Shown here: in pieces, positions 6,009-13,519 of the stretch
How the letters are laid out: each line of letters starts with the position of its first letter
How positions within the stretch are numbered: the first letter of the stretch is position 1
Source: CAMEON01 sp045602325
Lineage (GTDB): Bacteria; Bacillota; Clostridia; Oscillospirales; CAG-272
Length of the DNA: 24,494 nucleotides
Direction of reading: 5' to 3'
Assembly (NCBI GenBank): GCA_045602325.1
Contig: JAZSBH010000038.1
Span: 1-24,494 of the forward strand
The notes under the pieces: generated by a model
Told to the model about the DNA's origin: nothing
Seen by the model: the letters and a program-made list of their open reading frames with translations, nothing else
Database searches by the model: none
Position numbers and translations under genes: made by a program

Positions 6009-7223
6009 CACGCCCGCGAAATATGCCTCAATAATCGCCCGTGTCGCGGTACAAGACCCTTGGAGCATCTCGGACGATCCACCGCCCCGTGCGGTGAGTG
6101 CAGTGTTTATGTCCTTGACGTGCTTTTTCAGGTCAAGCTCGGGATTCCCTCGCCCGATGACGAAACGGTAGCCCTCCTCGTCGTTGCCTGAGAACACCCC
6201 GCAGAATTTTCTGCATTTTTCCACGGCGCGGTTGAGCAGATGGCGCATCTCAATGGCCTCCAGCCCCTCGTCAAAGAGGCAGAGGCTTCCTTCGGTGGGG
6301 GTGATGGACGAAACCGTCATCTCCTCCAGCTTGCCGCGGAGGGTGGAGATGGTGTGTTTTCTGGCCTCGATCTCGTCCTGCATCCGCTCAAAGCCCACCG
6401 TCACGTCCTCCTGCTTGACCGACATAGCGGCAGCCATGGCGGCTACGGCGGTGTAGCGGCGGCGGTAGTCACGGAGTGCCCAAGAGCCGCAGAGCATGTG
6501 AATGCGAACGCCGCCCTTATAATGAATGAAGTCCAGCATTTTGATGAGGCCGATCTCCCCCGTGTTGTCCACGTGGGGGGCACAGCAGGCACAGCGGTCT
6601 TTCACGTTGTCGTCGGTGCCGATCTGTACGATGCGGACCCCCTCGGTCAGCTCCAGCTTGGCGCGGTAGGACATGGCCGAAAGCTCCTCGGGGGCAGGGT
6701 AGTAAGCCTTAACGGGGAGGCAGGCGGCGACGATGGCGTTAGCCTCGTCCTCGATGGCATCCAGCTGTTCGCGGGTCAGCACCCCGTCAAAGTCCAGGGT
6801 CACGTCGGGGGCGTCTCCCCGATCACCCAGGTGGAAGCCCACGTTTCTGTAGCCGTAGAGGCGGTGGACGATGCCCGAAATGATGTGCTCGCCGGTGTGA
6901 TTCTGCATGCGTGCCAGGCGGGTGGCGGTGTCCAACTCACCCGTGACCGTTGTACCTACGGTGAAGGGATGGGGATGGCCGTCAAGGTGGGCAACCGATA
7001 CGATGTGAGTGATGATGTCCCCTTGTTCTTGGACATCCAGAACGGGACAGCCTCCAAGGGTACCGGGGTCGGCGTACTGTCCACCCCCCTCGGGGAAGAA
7101 GGCGGTGGCGTCCAGCACCACGGAGAGGGTGTCCGTCGGGGTTTTGCCGGGCTCACAGGACAGAACCGTGGCGGTGAAGGTATAGAGATGGCTGTTCTCA
7201 TCAAACAGGCGAATGGTTTTCAT
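6006..7223 (-). CDS. alaX: AlaX-type alanyl-tRNA editing protein (long form)
   Basis: AlaX proteins are free-standing relatives of the alanyl-tRNA synthetase editing domain. They hydrolyse tRNA-Ala mischarged with serine (or glycine) in the cytoplasm. The 405-residue product has the beta-barrel domain (AFFPEGGGQYADPG), the zinc-binding HTGEH (His109 and His113), the second metal half CACCAPHVDNTGEIG (Cys213 or Cys214, His217), and a C-terminal DHHA1-like domain preceded by a coiled coil, which makes it a long AlaX. The typical CGGTH is replaced by CCAPH but keeps Cys and His spacing. The start at 7223 has AAAAGGAG upstream and a sigma-A promoter at 7254-7282. It is probably monocistronic, and its stop codon forms part of a repeat end. 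Confidence 0.92.
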   Translation of the reverse strand: MKTIRLFDENSHLYTFTATVLSCEPGKTPTDTLSVVLDATAFFPEGGGQYADPGTLGGCPVLDVQEQGDIITHIVSVAHLDGHPHPFTVGTTVTGELDTATRLARMQNHTGEHIISGIVHRLYGYRNVGFHLGDRGDAPDVTLDFDGVLTREQLDAIEDEANAIVAACLPVKAYYPAPEELSAMSYRAKLELTEGVRIVQIGTDDNVKDRCACCAPHVDNTGEIGLIKMLDFIHYKGGVRIHMLCGSWALRDYRRRYTAVAAMAAAMSVKQEDVTVGFERMQDEIEARKHTISTLRGKLEEMTVSSITPTEGSLCLFDEGLEAIEMRHLLNRAVEKCRKFCGVFSGNDEEGYRFVIGRGNPELDLKKHVKDINTALTARGGGSSEMLQGSCTATRAIIEAYFAGV

Positions 7224-7253
7224 AGCGGGCTCCTTTTCGGTCGATCTGCCTCT

Positions 7254-7282
7254 ATTATATACGAAAAAGCCGAAACGGTCAA
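7254..7282 (-). promoter_or_regulatory. Sigma-A promoter of alaX
   Basis: On the minus strand TTGACC (7282-7277) and TATAAT (7259-7254) are 17 bp apart, about 30 nt before the start codon. The -35 box lies inside the terminator hairpin of the upstream gene. Confidence 0.85.
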
Positions 7283-7303
7283 GAGGAAACTGACCGTTTC
7301 GGC
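7264..7303 (-). terminator. Intrinsic terminator of the sigma/repeat-protein operon
   Basis: GCCGAAACGGTC (7269-7280) and GACCGTTTCGGC (7292-7303) form a perfect 12-bp stem with an 11-nt loop, followed on the minus strand by five T (plus-strand A7264-7268). It lies 41 nt past the stop of the gene ending at 7344. Confidence 0.88.
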
Positions 7304-7343
7304 GGAATTTTATGGATTTTGGCGTTTGCGGTTGGCGGCGGAC

Positions 7344-8912
7344 TTATTCTGCAGGCTCCAGGCCGTATTCGCTCAAATGGGCGGTCAGCTCACGGGCGTA
7401 GGGGAAGGGATCGGTGGTGGATTCCACGGCCTCGGCGGGCATATGCCAGTCGGCTGTTGTTTCTACGCCTAACATACTGTAGGCGCAGTGGAGCAGGACA
7501 CCGAGGTTCATTTCCTCGTCGGGGGTGAGATGCTGACCCTCGTGGGAGAGGATGTAGTCGAGGATGTAGGGGACGGCGTGTTTGCCGAAGACGGTGATGA
7601 GGGAGGCGTAGTATTGGTAGTCGGCGAGGTCACGGATTAAGCTCCAACCGAAGTAGTAGCGGGAGTCCTCCAGTTGGCGGGTGATCCTGTCCTGATTCGC
7701 CTCTGCTTCCTCGGCAGAAATAAAGGGATAAATGGGGCGGAGACCGTGAACATCAAAGTATATTAAAAGATCCCTCGCGTAATAATCAGAATAGGAACCG
7801 TATTGCTCCTCGTTCCAATTGATCCAACTCGTCTCATTAGGAGCGCCTAACATTTCATATGCACACGCTATTATAAAGCCCATGTCATGTGTCTCTGGTA
7901 CGTTATAGGTCTCATAGTAACTGGGGGCGTGCTCAAGAACATATTGTGCCATATATGGGACTGCTTCAATACCGTACGATGCAAAGATATCATAAACTTC
8001 TTTGCAATAATAGGAGGCCGGCGTTGGGAAATTTCCACCCGTAAAATAGCCGGTAGAAGTGTAATCGGTTGTATTGAAGGATTCGATTAATGTGTATATT
8101 TGATCTTTAATTTGAGTGGAATTGTGAGAAATTTGCTGTAAAGAGTTAAAAGAATATGCAACGTTTTTTTCGAGAGCGAGGTGGGGATTGTACTGATTAG
8201 TTGACAGTGAGGTAATGCTGTCTTCGGTATTGACTTTTAACCTGTACTCCTCCAAATGCTCCATCAAGCACATTGTGTTGTTAAACAGATCCGTCGAATA
8301 CGGCTCGGGACGATACCATTCGCTCGTATCCGTAATCCCCAAATTATGATACGCAAAGTGGAGGATCACACCCAGCCGCTTCAGCTCCTCGGCATCCGTC
8401 TCCCCCTCGCGCTCCATGATGTAGTCCAGCATGTAGGGCACGCCGTACACGCCGAACTCCTTCACGGGGTCATACTGGCTGAAATAGTAGGCGGGGTCAG
8501 CGAGGATATTCCATTTGAAATCCAGCCCGTTCAGGATAGCGATGAGCTCATCCTTCCGCGCCTCGGCCTCTTCGGGGGTGTCGATCCGAGTATCCTCTGT
8601 GACCGCTTCGGTCTCGGTAGTGGGTTCGGTGGCAGTCTCTGTGCCGGTCTCGACGGTGGTCTCGGTGCTGTTCCCCGTGGAGACGGGCGGCAGGGTGGGC
8701 TCCCTCTGACCCACCAGAATAATGGCGGTCAGCACCCCCAGCGCCACCACGCACGAAATGACGGCTACCCCCCACCCGCTGCTCGCAAAGCGGGCAAAGG
8801 CGGACTCTCGGCGGGTCTTGGGCGCAACGGCGCCTGCGGCGGGGAGGGTACTGCCCAGGATGAAACCGTCGTCAATACGGGTCAGTCCTTCGTAAATGAT
8901 CATGCCTTTCAT
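7344..8912 (-). CDS. Membrane-anchored three-repeat protein, partner of ECF sigma
   Basis: I do not recognise a named family for this 522-residue protein. It has a cytoplasmic N-terminus of about 46 residues, one TM segment (about 47-67), a Thr/Glu-rich low-complexity linker (about 80-110), and a large extracytoplasmic part with three related units near residues 115-225, 300-393 and 400-517. Each contains a block like YGVPYMLDYIMERE, then LGVILHFAYHNLGI; the third reads HAVPYILDYILSHE and LGVLLHCAYSMLGV. The units are helical and HEAT-like in appearance. The start codon overlaps the stop of the sigma gene by 4 nt (ATGA), so translation is coupled. Position and topology fit an anti-sigma or signal-sensing role, with the short N-terminus binding the sigma factor; this is inferred. 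No zinc HxxxCxxC anti-sigma motif is seen. The middle section is visibly AT-richer than the rest. Confidence 0.75.
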   Translation of the reverse strand: MKGMIIYEGLTRIDDGFILGSTLPAAGAVAPKTRRESAFARFASSGWGVAVISCVVALGVLTAIILVGQREPTLPPVSTGNSTETTVETGTETATEPTTETEAVTEDTRIDTPEEAEARKDELIAILNGLDFKWNILADPAYYFSQYDPVKEFGVYGVPYMLDYIMEREGETDAEELKRLGVILHFAYHNLGITDTSEWYRPEPYSTDLFNNTMCLMEHLEEYRLKVNTEDSITSLSTNQYNPHLALEKNVAYSFNSLQQISHNSTQIKDQIYTLIESFNTTDYTSTGYFTGGNFPTPASYYCKEVYDIFASYGIEAVPYMAQYVLEHAPSYYETYNVPETHDMGFIIACAYEMLGAPNETSWINWNEEQYGSYSDYYARDLLIYFDVHGLRPIYPFISAEEAEANQDRITRQLEDSRYYFGWSLIRDLADYQYYASLITVFGKHAVPYILDYILSHEGQHLTPDEEMNLGVLLHCAYSMLGVETTADWHMPAEAVESTTDPFPYARELTAHLSEYGLEPAE

Positions 8913-9490
8913 AGGGTGTATCCCCTTTCTTCCAAGAATTTGCGGAGCTTTTCCCGCGTGCGGGCAAGGCGCATGGTGACCGCCTTGGGGGTCAGTCCGT
9001 ATGCCCGCGCCAGATCCTTCACTGCGTGGTTATGCCAGTACCGCCCACAGAAGAGCTGCCACTCGATGGTATCCAGATCACTCAAAAACTCGTTGAGCAG
9101 GGAAGGGAGTGCCTCGGTGAGGGTGTCTGCGGAGCCGTAGGGACGTCCCTCCATATTGACGGGGACGCATTCGCCCAACTCATCCAGGGCGATCTCCATA
9201 TCGCGGTTGCGCTTGGCGGCACGGTTGGCCTTATAACGGTCAATGGATAAATTCCGCACGATGCGCCCCAGGTAGGCCTTCAAAGACCTTGGGCGGTTGG
9301 GCGGGATGCTGTTCCAGGTTTTCAGATAGGTATCGTTGACGCACTCCTCGGCATCTCTGCGGTCATCCAGAATACCCAGAGAGACCCGTAAGCAGAATCC
9401 CCCGTAGCGTCGGTCTGTCTCGGCGATGGCTTGCTCGTCCCGGGCAAAGTAGAGGTCTATGATGCGCTGGTCGATCTGTTTTTCATCCAT
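8909..9490 (-). CDS. ECF-type RNA polymerase sigma factor
   Basis: The 193-residue protein has the two-domain layout of extracytoplasmic-function sigma-70 factors. Region 2 covers FARDEQAIAETDRRYGGFCLRV through DAEECVNDTYLKTWNSIP (core binding and -10 recognition) and SLKAYLGRIVRNLSIDRYK. Region 4 is near the C-terminus, with WHNHAVKDLARAYGLTPKAVTMRLART as helix-turn-helix for the -35 element. The insert between domains is somewhat long. The start at 9490 follows AAAGGAG with 8-nt spacing; an earlier Met at 9520 has no such site. The downstream membrane protein overlaps by 4 nt and is the likely regulator. A sigma-A-type promoter lies at 9566-9594, embedded in a perfect inverted repeat. Confidence 0.93.
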   Translation of the reverse strand: MDEKQIDQRIIDLYFARDEQAIAETDRRYGGFCLRVSLGILDDRRDAEECVNDTYLKTWNSIPPNRPRSLKAYLGRIVRNLSIDRYKANRAAKRNRDMEIALDELGECVPVNMEGRPYGSADTLTEALPSLLNEFLSDLDTIEWQLFCGRYWHNHAVKDLARAYGLTPKAVTMRLARTREKLRKFLEERGYTL

Positions 9491-9551
9491 GGCGGTGCTC
9501 CTTTCGTGGGATGGCTTCACTTATTCAGACGAATTTCCTGGGCAAATGTCC

Positions 9552-9584
9552 CGCATTTTTTTGAAATTATATCAAAAAAATGCG
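9552..9584. promoter_or_regulatory. 13-bp inverted repeat over the sigma-gene -10 box (candidate operator)
   Basis: CGCATTTTTTTGA (9552-9564) and TCAAAAAAATGCG (9572-9584) are perfectly complementary around AATTATA, which contains the minus-strand -10 box. Predicted transcription starts near 9559, inside the left arm, so the element is more likely a DNA operator than an RNA terminator. Confidence 0.6.
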
Positions 9585-9594
9585 ATATCGTCAA
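9566..9594 (-). promoter_or_regulatory. Sigma-A promoter of the ECF sigma operon
   Basis: On the minus strand TTGACG (9594-9589) and TATAAT (9571-9566) are 17 bp apart. The start codon is about 70 nt downstream. Confidence 0.8.
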
Positions 9595-9616
9595 TGCCTG
9601 TGTCAGAATCCGTGGT

Positions 9617-9656
9617 TTAACATACATTTTACATACTCTCCCGCCCACATTTAACC
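9617..9656 (+). promoter_or_regulatory. PhoP-box-like direct repeats before the Na/Pi transporter gene
   Basis: TTAACA (9617-9622) and TTTACA (9628-9633) are spaced exactly 11 bp apart, as in the Bacillus PhoP box (TTHACA, N5, TTHACA). A degenerate TTAACC follows at 9651-9656, close to the same phase; the copy expected at 9639 is not recognisable. They lie over and upstream of the -35 region of a weak promoter with TATGAT at 9666-9671. Confidence 0.5.
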
Positions 9657-9665
9657 TTCCCATGC

Positions 9666-9671
9666 TATGAT
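9666..9671 (+). promoter_or_regulatory. -10 box for the Na/Pi transporter gene
   Basis: TATGAT lies 42 nt before the start at 9713. The sequence 17 bp upstream (GCCCAC) is a poor -35 element, which fits an activator-dependent promoter. Confidence 0.45.
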
Positions 9672-9712
9672 GTATCTACACGAAATTCATGAAATCGGAG
9701 GAATACATACAC

Positions 9713-11479
9713 ATGGATCTTTTTGACGTACTGTCCCTCATCGGCGGTCTTTGCCTGTTCTTGTTCGGCATGAACATCATGGGCGAGGCACTGGAGAGAC
9801 GGGCAGGAAACAAGCTGCAATCCCTTCTGGGAAAGATGACTTCCAAGAAGTTAGCCGGCTTTGCCACGGGTCTCGGCGTGACCGCTGTGATCCAGTCCTC
9901 GTCCGCCACCACGGTCATGGTGGTGGGATTTGTCAACTCGGGCCTCATGACCCTGAAGCAGGCCATCAACGTTATCATGGGCGCCAACGTGGGCACCACC
10001 GTCACCGCGTGGATCCTGGGGTTGGGCGGCATCGGGGACGACAACATCATTATGAAGCTCCTCAAGCCCACATCCTTCACCCCCGTGCTGGCGCTGATCG
10101 GTATTGTTTTGTATATGTTCTGCAAGAGCACCAAGAAAAAGGACACGGGCATGGTGCTTCTGGGCTTTGCCACCCTCATGTTCGGCATGAACGCTATGTC
10201 GGGCGCCGTGAAGGGGCTGGCCGACGTGCCCGCTTTCTGCGATCTCTTCTTGCTCTTTACCAACCCTGTGCTGGGTATGCTGGCGGGTGCGGCTCTGACC
10301 GCCATCATCCAGTCCTCCTCGGCTTCGGTTGGTATCCTGCAGGCTCTCGTTGTGACGGGACAGGTTACCTTCGGCTCGGCCATTCCCATCATCATGGGTC
10401 AGAACATCGGTACCTGTATCACCGCCATGTTGTCCTCAGTGGGGGCCAACAAGAACGCCCGCCGTGCTGCCGTGGTGCATTTGTCCTTCAACGTCATCGG
10501 TACTGTTGTATGGCTGGCCGTGTTCTCTGTCATCCAGTATGTGTTCAATCCTGCTATTCTGACCGAGTCGGTAGGTACCTGGGGTATCCCCGTGTGCCAC
10601 TCCATCTTCAATATCGCCTGTACTGTGCTGCTTTTGCCCATGGCGGGTCTCTTGGAAAAACTGGCCTGTAAGCTGGTTCCCGATGGGCGTGTGACAGAAA
10701 AGAAGGATGCCTCCACCAAGGAAAAAACAGTCCTGCTGGACGAGCGTCTGCTGGCCACACCCGCCATTGCTCTGAACCAGTGCCGCAATATGACCGTGGC
10801 CATGGCCGAGGTCTCTGCCTCTGCTTTGGAGGGAAGCTTGACCACCCTGACCGCCTACACCCCCGAGCTGGCCGCAGCCATCCGCAAGGGGGAGGACGAG
10901 GGCGACCGCTACGAGGATGTGCTGGGCTCTTACCTGGTTAAACTCTCCCAACACCAGCTCGGGGAGGCCGAGAGCACCGAGGCCGCAGGGCTTCTCCGTA
11001 TGATCGGAGATTTTGAGCGTATCTCCGACCACGGCGTGAACATTCTGGAATCTGCCGAGGAACTGCGGAGCAAGCAGATCCATCTCACCCCTGCCGCCAC
11101 CGCCGAGATGAACGTGCTGGTGGCCGCCACCCGCGAGATCATCCGTCTGTCTATGGACGCATTTGTTCGCGGCGATCTGCAGGCCGCCTATCGGGTGGAG
11201 CCTCTGGAGCAGGTCATAGACGACCTCAAAAACACCATGCGCGCCCGCCACATCCAGCGGCTTCAGCGGGGGGAGTGCACCATCGAAGCGGGCTTTGTGT
11301 GGTCGGATCTGCTGACCAACCTGGAGCGGGTCTCGGATCATTGCTCCAATATCGCGGGATGCGTGCTGGATATGACTCACGATAACCTGAATCTCCACGA
11401 GACGCTGAAGGCGACCCGCGACGGGGATGCCGAATATGCGCGGGAGTATGCCGAGTACCGCGTGAAGTACAGCGTTTGA
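9713..11479 (+). CDS. Na/Pi cotransporter with PhoU-like C-terminal domain
   Basis: The 588-residue protein is a NptA/PNaS-family transporter that imports phosphate with sodium across the cytoplasmic membrane. It contains the duplicated family motif QSSSATT (61-67) and QSSSAS (199-204), each followed by a related turn, MGANVGTT (88-95) and MGQNIGTC (227-234), in two inverted membrane halves of about 310 residues. The C-terminal 230 residues are soluble and helical with PhoU-like signatures (RMIGDFERISDHGVNILE, WSDLLTNLERVSDHCSNIA), which in PhoU bind metal and link transport to phosphate status. The start at 9713 is preferred over 9689 because GGAGG at 9697-9701 is correctly spaced. PhoP-like repeats upstream suggest induction by phosphate limitation. 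The gene ends at a terminator at 11508. Confidence 0.93.
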   Translation: MDLFDVLSLIGGLCLFLFGMNIMGEALERRAGNKLQSLLGKMTSKKLAGFATGLGVTAVIQSSSATTVMVVGFVNSGLMTLKQAINVIMGANVGTTVTAWILGLGGIGDDNIIMKLLKPTSFTPVLALIGIVLYMFCKSTKKKDTGMVLLGFATLMFGMNAMSGAVKGLADVPAFCDLFLLFTNPVLGMLAGAALTAIIQSSSASVGILQALVVTGQVTFGSAIPIIMGQNIGTCITAMLSSVGANKNARRAAVVHLSFNVIGTVVWLAVFSVIQYVFNPAILTESVGTWGIPVCHSIFNIACTVLLLPMAGLLEKLACKLVPDGRVTEKKDASTKEKTVLLDERLLATPAIALNQCRNMTVAMAEVSASALEGSLTTLTAYTPELAAAIRKGEDEGDRYEDVLGSYLVKLSQHQLGEAESTEAAGLLRMIGDFERISDHGVNILESAEELRSKQIHLTPAATAEMNVLVAATREIIRLSMDAFVRGDLQAAYRVEPLEQVIDDLKNTMRARHIQRLQRGECTIEAGFVWSDLLTNLERVSDHCSNIAGCVLDMTHDNLNLHETLKATRDGDAEYAREYAEYRVKYSV

Positions 11480-11507
11480 TCACATAGTATATTATATATA
11501 GAAGGAG

Positions 11508-11540
11508 ACAGTCCTGCCTGCGGGTGGGGCTGTTTTCTTT
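11508..11540 (+). terminator. Intrinsic terminator of the Na/Pi transporter gene
   Basis: ACAGTCC (11508-11514) pairs with GGGCTGT (11527-11533, one G-T pair), followed by TTTCTTT. It lies 29 nt after the stop codon. Confidence 0.65.
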
Positions 11541-11547
11541 GGCCGAT

Positions 11548-11577
11548 TGTATGATAAACCCGACGGTGGATATACTA
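11548..11577 (+). promoter_or_regulatory. Possible forespore (sigma F/G) promoter of the germination gene
   Basis: TGTATG (11548-11553) and TATACTA (11571-11577) resemble the TGMATA and CATACTA elements of sigma-G promoters, but the 17-bp spacing is slightly long. The -10 box would also serve sigma A, so the assignment is weak. Confidence 0.3.
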
Positions 11578-11612
11578 AAGATGTTACAAATCTCACTCTA
11601 CGGAGGTTCGTC

Positions 11613-13100
11613 ATGGATCAAAAGCCGTCCGCCTACCCCGCGCTTACCGATTCTTACCCCGACAACGTCGCCCTGCTGGACAAAATATTCCGCGTCGATG
11701 CCAATTTCGACCTCATCAAAAAGCCCCTCAAGGTAGGGCGGGACGAGATGACCCTCTACTACATCGACGGCTTCATCAAGGACACCGTCATGATGAAGCT
11801 CATGATGTCCTTTTTGACCCTGGACGGCATGACTCTGCCGACAGAGGACGGGCAGGGAAGCCTGGGGAATCCCACCGAGAAGCCTCATACCGCCGCGGCC
11901 CTTCGCTTCTGTGCCCGGGCGCTCCCCTACGTGGAGACCGACGTGACCGATTCCGTCGAGCTGGCCGTCCAGATGGTACTCTCGGGGGCGGCGGTCATGT
12001 TGGGTTCTCCCTTTGGTGCGGCGGCGGTGGTCATCGACGCCCGCACCTACCCCGCCCGCGAGACCACCGAGCCCGAGGGGGACAAGGTCATGCGGGGAGC
12101 GCGGGACGGCTTTGTGGAGACTCTGATCTTCAACACCGCCCCCATCCGCCGCCGCATCCGCAACCCTGCCCTGACCATGAGTTACCTGTCTGTGGGGAGC
12201 AGCTCCAAAACGGATATCGTGATCTGCTACATGGAGGATAGAGCGGATAAAGCCTTGGTGGACAAGGTAAAAGCCAAGCTCCAATCGGTGAATACCGACG
12301 CCCTCGCCATGGGACACGAATCCCTGGCCGAGGTGCTGATCAAGAAGCGTTGGTATAATCCATTTCCCAAGATCCGTTACACCGAGCGCCCCGACACGGC
12401 AACAGCACAGCTCATGGAGGGAAGCGTGCTGGTCCTCTGCGACACCTCCCCCCAGGTCATGATCTTGCCTACCTCCATTTTCGACTTCATGCAGGAGACC
12501 AACGACTTCTATTTTCCCCCGCTGACGGGAACCTATATCCGTGTGGTGCGTCACGTGGTCTTCTGGCTGACCCTGTTCCTCACCCCCACATGGTATCTCC
12601 TGATCCGCCATCCCGACCTTTTGCCGAATTGGCTGTCCTTCATCATTCCCACCGAGACGGGACGCATCCCCATCATAGCCCAGCTTCTCTTGGTGGAATT
12701 CATGATCGACGGCTTACGGATGGCGTCGCTGAACACGCCGAGTATGCTATCCAATTCGCTGTCGGTGGTGGGAGGACTTATCCTGGGCGACTTTGCCGTG
12801 GACATCGGATGGCTCATCCCCGAGGTAATCCTGTATATGGCTTTCGTGGCCATTGCCAACTTTACCCAGCGGAGCTATGAGCTGGGGTATGCCTTCAAGT
12901 TCATGCGGATGGGACTGCTCGTATTGACCGCTATCGGAGGGATCTGGGGCTACGGCGCAGGGCTTGTGGGAATCATCATTCTTCTGCTCACCAACGTAAC
13001 CGTTACGGGGACAAGGCGCTATCTTTACCCGCTGATCCCCTTTGACGGAAGGGCGCTGAAATCTCTCTTTTTCCGGGTTCGGAAGGATAAGGATTCGTAA
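11613..13100 (+). CDS. spoVAF: GerA-family spore germination protein, SpoVAF-like
   Basis: The 495-residue protein belongs to the GerA/SpoVAF family of spore inner-membrane proteins that act in germinant response and ion or dipicolinate release. A soluble N-terminal region (about 1-310) includes LYYIDGFIKDTVMMKLMM, DAIT-like SPFGAAAVVIDART, and the hallmark EPEGDKVMRGARDGFVETLIFNTAPIRRRIRNPAL. The C-terminal part (about 313-475) has about five membrane segments with the conserved FPPLTGTYIR entry and RMASLNTPS loop. No gerB or gerC partners are adjacent; this and the length favour the orphan SpoVAF type over a receptor A subunit. The start at 11613 follows GGAGG (11602-11606); the frame is open to 11547 but lacks a site there. 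It stands alone between two terminators. Its presence shows that the organism is, or recently was, a spore former. Confidence 0.88.
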   Translation: MDQKPSAYPALTDSYPDNVALLDKIFRVDANFDLIKKPLKVGRDEMTLYYIDGFIKDTVMMKLMMSFLTLDGMTLPTEDGQGSLGNPTEKPHTAAALRFCARALPYVETDVTDSVELAVQMVLSGAAVMLGSPFGAAAVVIDARTYPARETTEPEGDKVMRGARDGFVETLIFNTAPIRRRIRNPALTMSYLSVGSSSKTDIVICYMEDRADKALVDKVKAKLQSVNTDALAMGHESLAEVLIKKRWYNPFPKIRYTERPDTATAQLMEGSVLVLCDTSPQVMILPTSIFDFMQETNDFYFPPLTGTYIRVVRHVVFWLTLFLTPTWYLLIRHPDLLPNWLSFIIPTETGRIPIIAQLLLVEFMIDGLRMASLNTPSMLSNSLSVVGGLILGDFAVDIGWLIPEVILYMAFVAIANFTQRSYELGYAFKFMRMGLLVLTAIGGIWGYGAGLVGIIILLLTNVTVTGTRRYLYPLIPFDGRALKSLFFRVRKDKDS

Positions 13101-13114
13101 AAAAACAGGTGAAC

Positions 13115-13140
13115 GGCGGCTCGCGAGGGCCGCCCTCTTT
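13115..13140 (+). terminator. Hairpin after the germination gene
   Basis: GGCGGC (13115-13120) and GCCGCC (13129-13134) form a 6-bp GC stem with an 8-nt loop, followed by CTCTTT. It lies 14 nt after the stop; the weak T-run makes termination probable but not certain. Confidence 0.5.
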
Positions 13141-13374
13141 GCGGTGGTGAAGAGTGGGGGGAGTCGTGCTTCGGAGACTGTCGTGGGGGAAAAAGGAGGA
13201 GAAAAACGGATCTTTTGGGGGTAATTACATGGCTTTCGGACTGCGCTTGAGCATTTTGTTGCGGATGGACGAAAAATACCCATTCTATACGTGATCGATG
13301 GGTTTTATGACACAAAAATAATGAACAAACGGTAAACAATCGGTAAATATGATGTAAAACCGTTTTTGAGCTAC

Positions 13375-13403
13375 TTGAAAAAAATCCTATATTATATTAT
13401 AAT
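13375..13403 (+). promoter_or_regulatory. Sigma-A promoter of the dcw cluster (PmraZ)
   Basis: TTGAAA (13375-13380) and TATAAT (13398-13403) are 17 bp apart. Transcription would begin near 13410, giving a leader of about 110 nt before mraZ. Confidence 0.88.
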
Positions 13404-13450
13404 TGGTGCATGGTGGTGAGAAGTGGAGCGAAATGGTGGAAAAGTGGTGC
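13403..13450 (+). promoter_or_regulatory. Array of five MraZ-box-like direct repeats
   Basis: Five copies of a TGGWG core start at 13403 (TTGGTGC), 13413 (GTGGTGA), 13423 (GTGGAGC), 13433 (ATGGTGG) and 13444 (GTGGTGC). Spacings are 10, 10, 10 and 11 bp, so all face one side of the helix. They begin at the end of the -10 box and cover the start site. MraZ is a ring-shaped oligomer known to bind three or more TGGGN or GTGG-type repeats at about 10-bp spacing in its own promoter. Confidence 0.8.
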
Positions 13451-13519
13451 AAATCTTCTCGAAACTACATCAAAAGTGAGCGAATCGGCTTGCCAAAAAC
13501 TTGAAAGGAGGATATCGGA

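Larger units (their letters stand above)
13101..13519 (+). other. Regulatory intergenic region before the dcw cluster
   Basis: No gene is seen in these 419 nt. It holds a GC-rich hairpin at 13115-13134, a direct repeat GGTAAA (13331 and 13342, 11 bp apart), a 7-bp inverted pair AAACGGT/ACCGTTT (13327-13333 and 13359-13365), the mraZ promoter and the MraZ-box array, then AAAGGAGG before mraZ. Confidence 0.7.

Noticed and set aside
9676..10395. Minus-strand open frame opposite the Na/Pi transporter
   Set aside because: Antisense shadow of a well-supported transporter gene.
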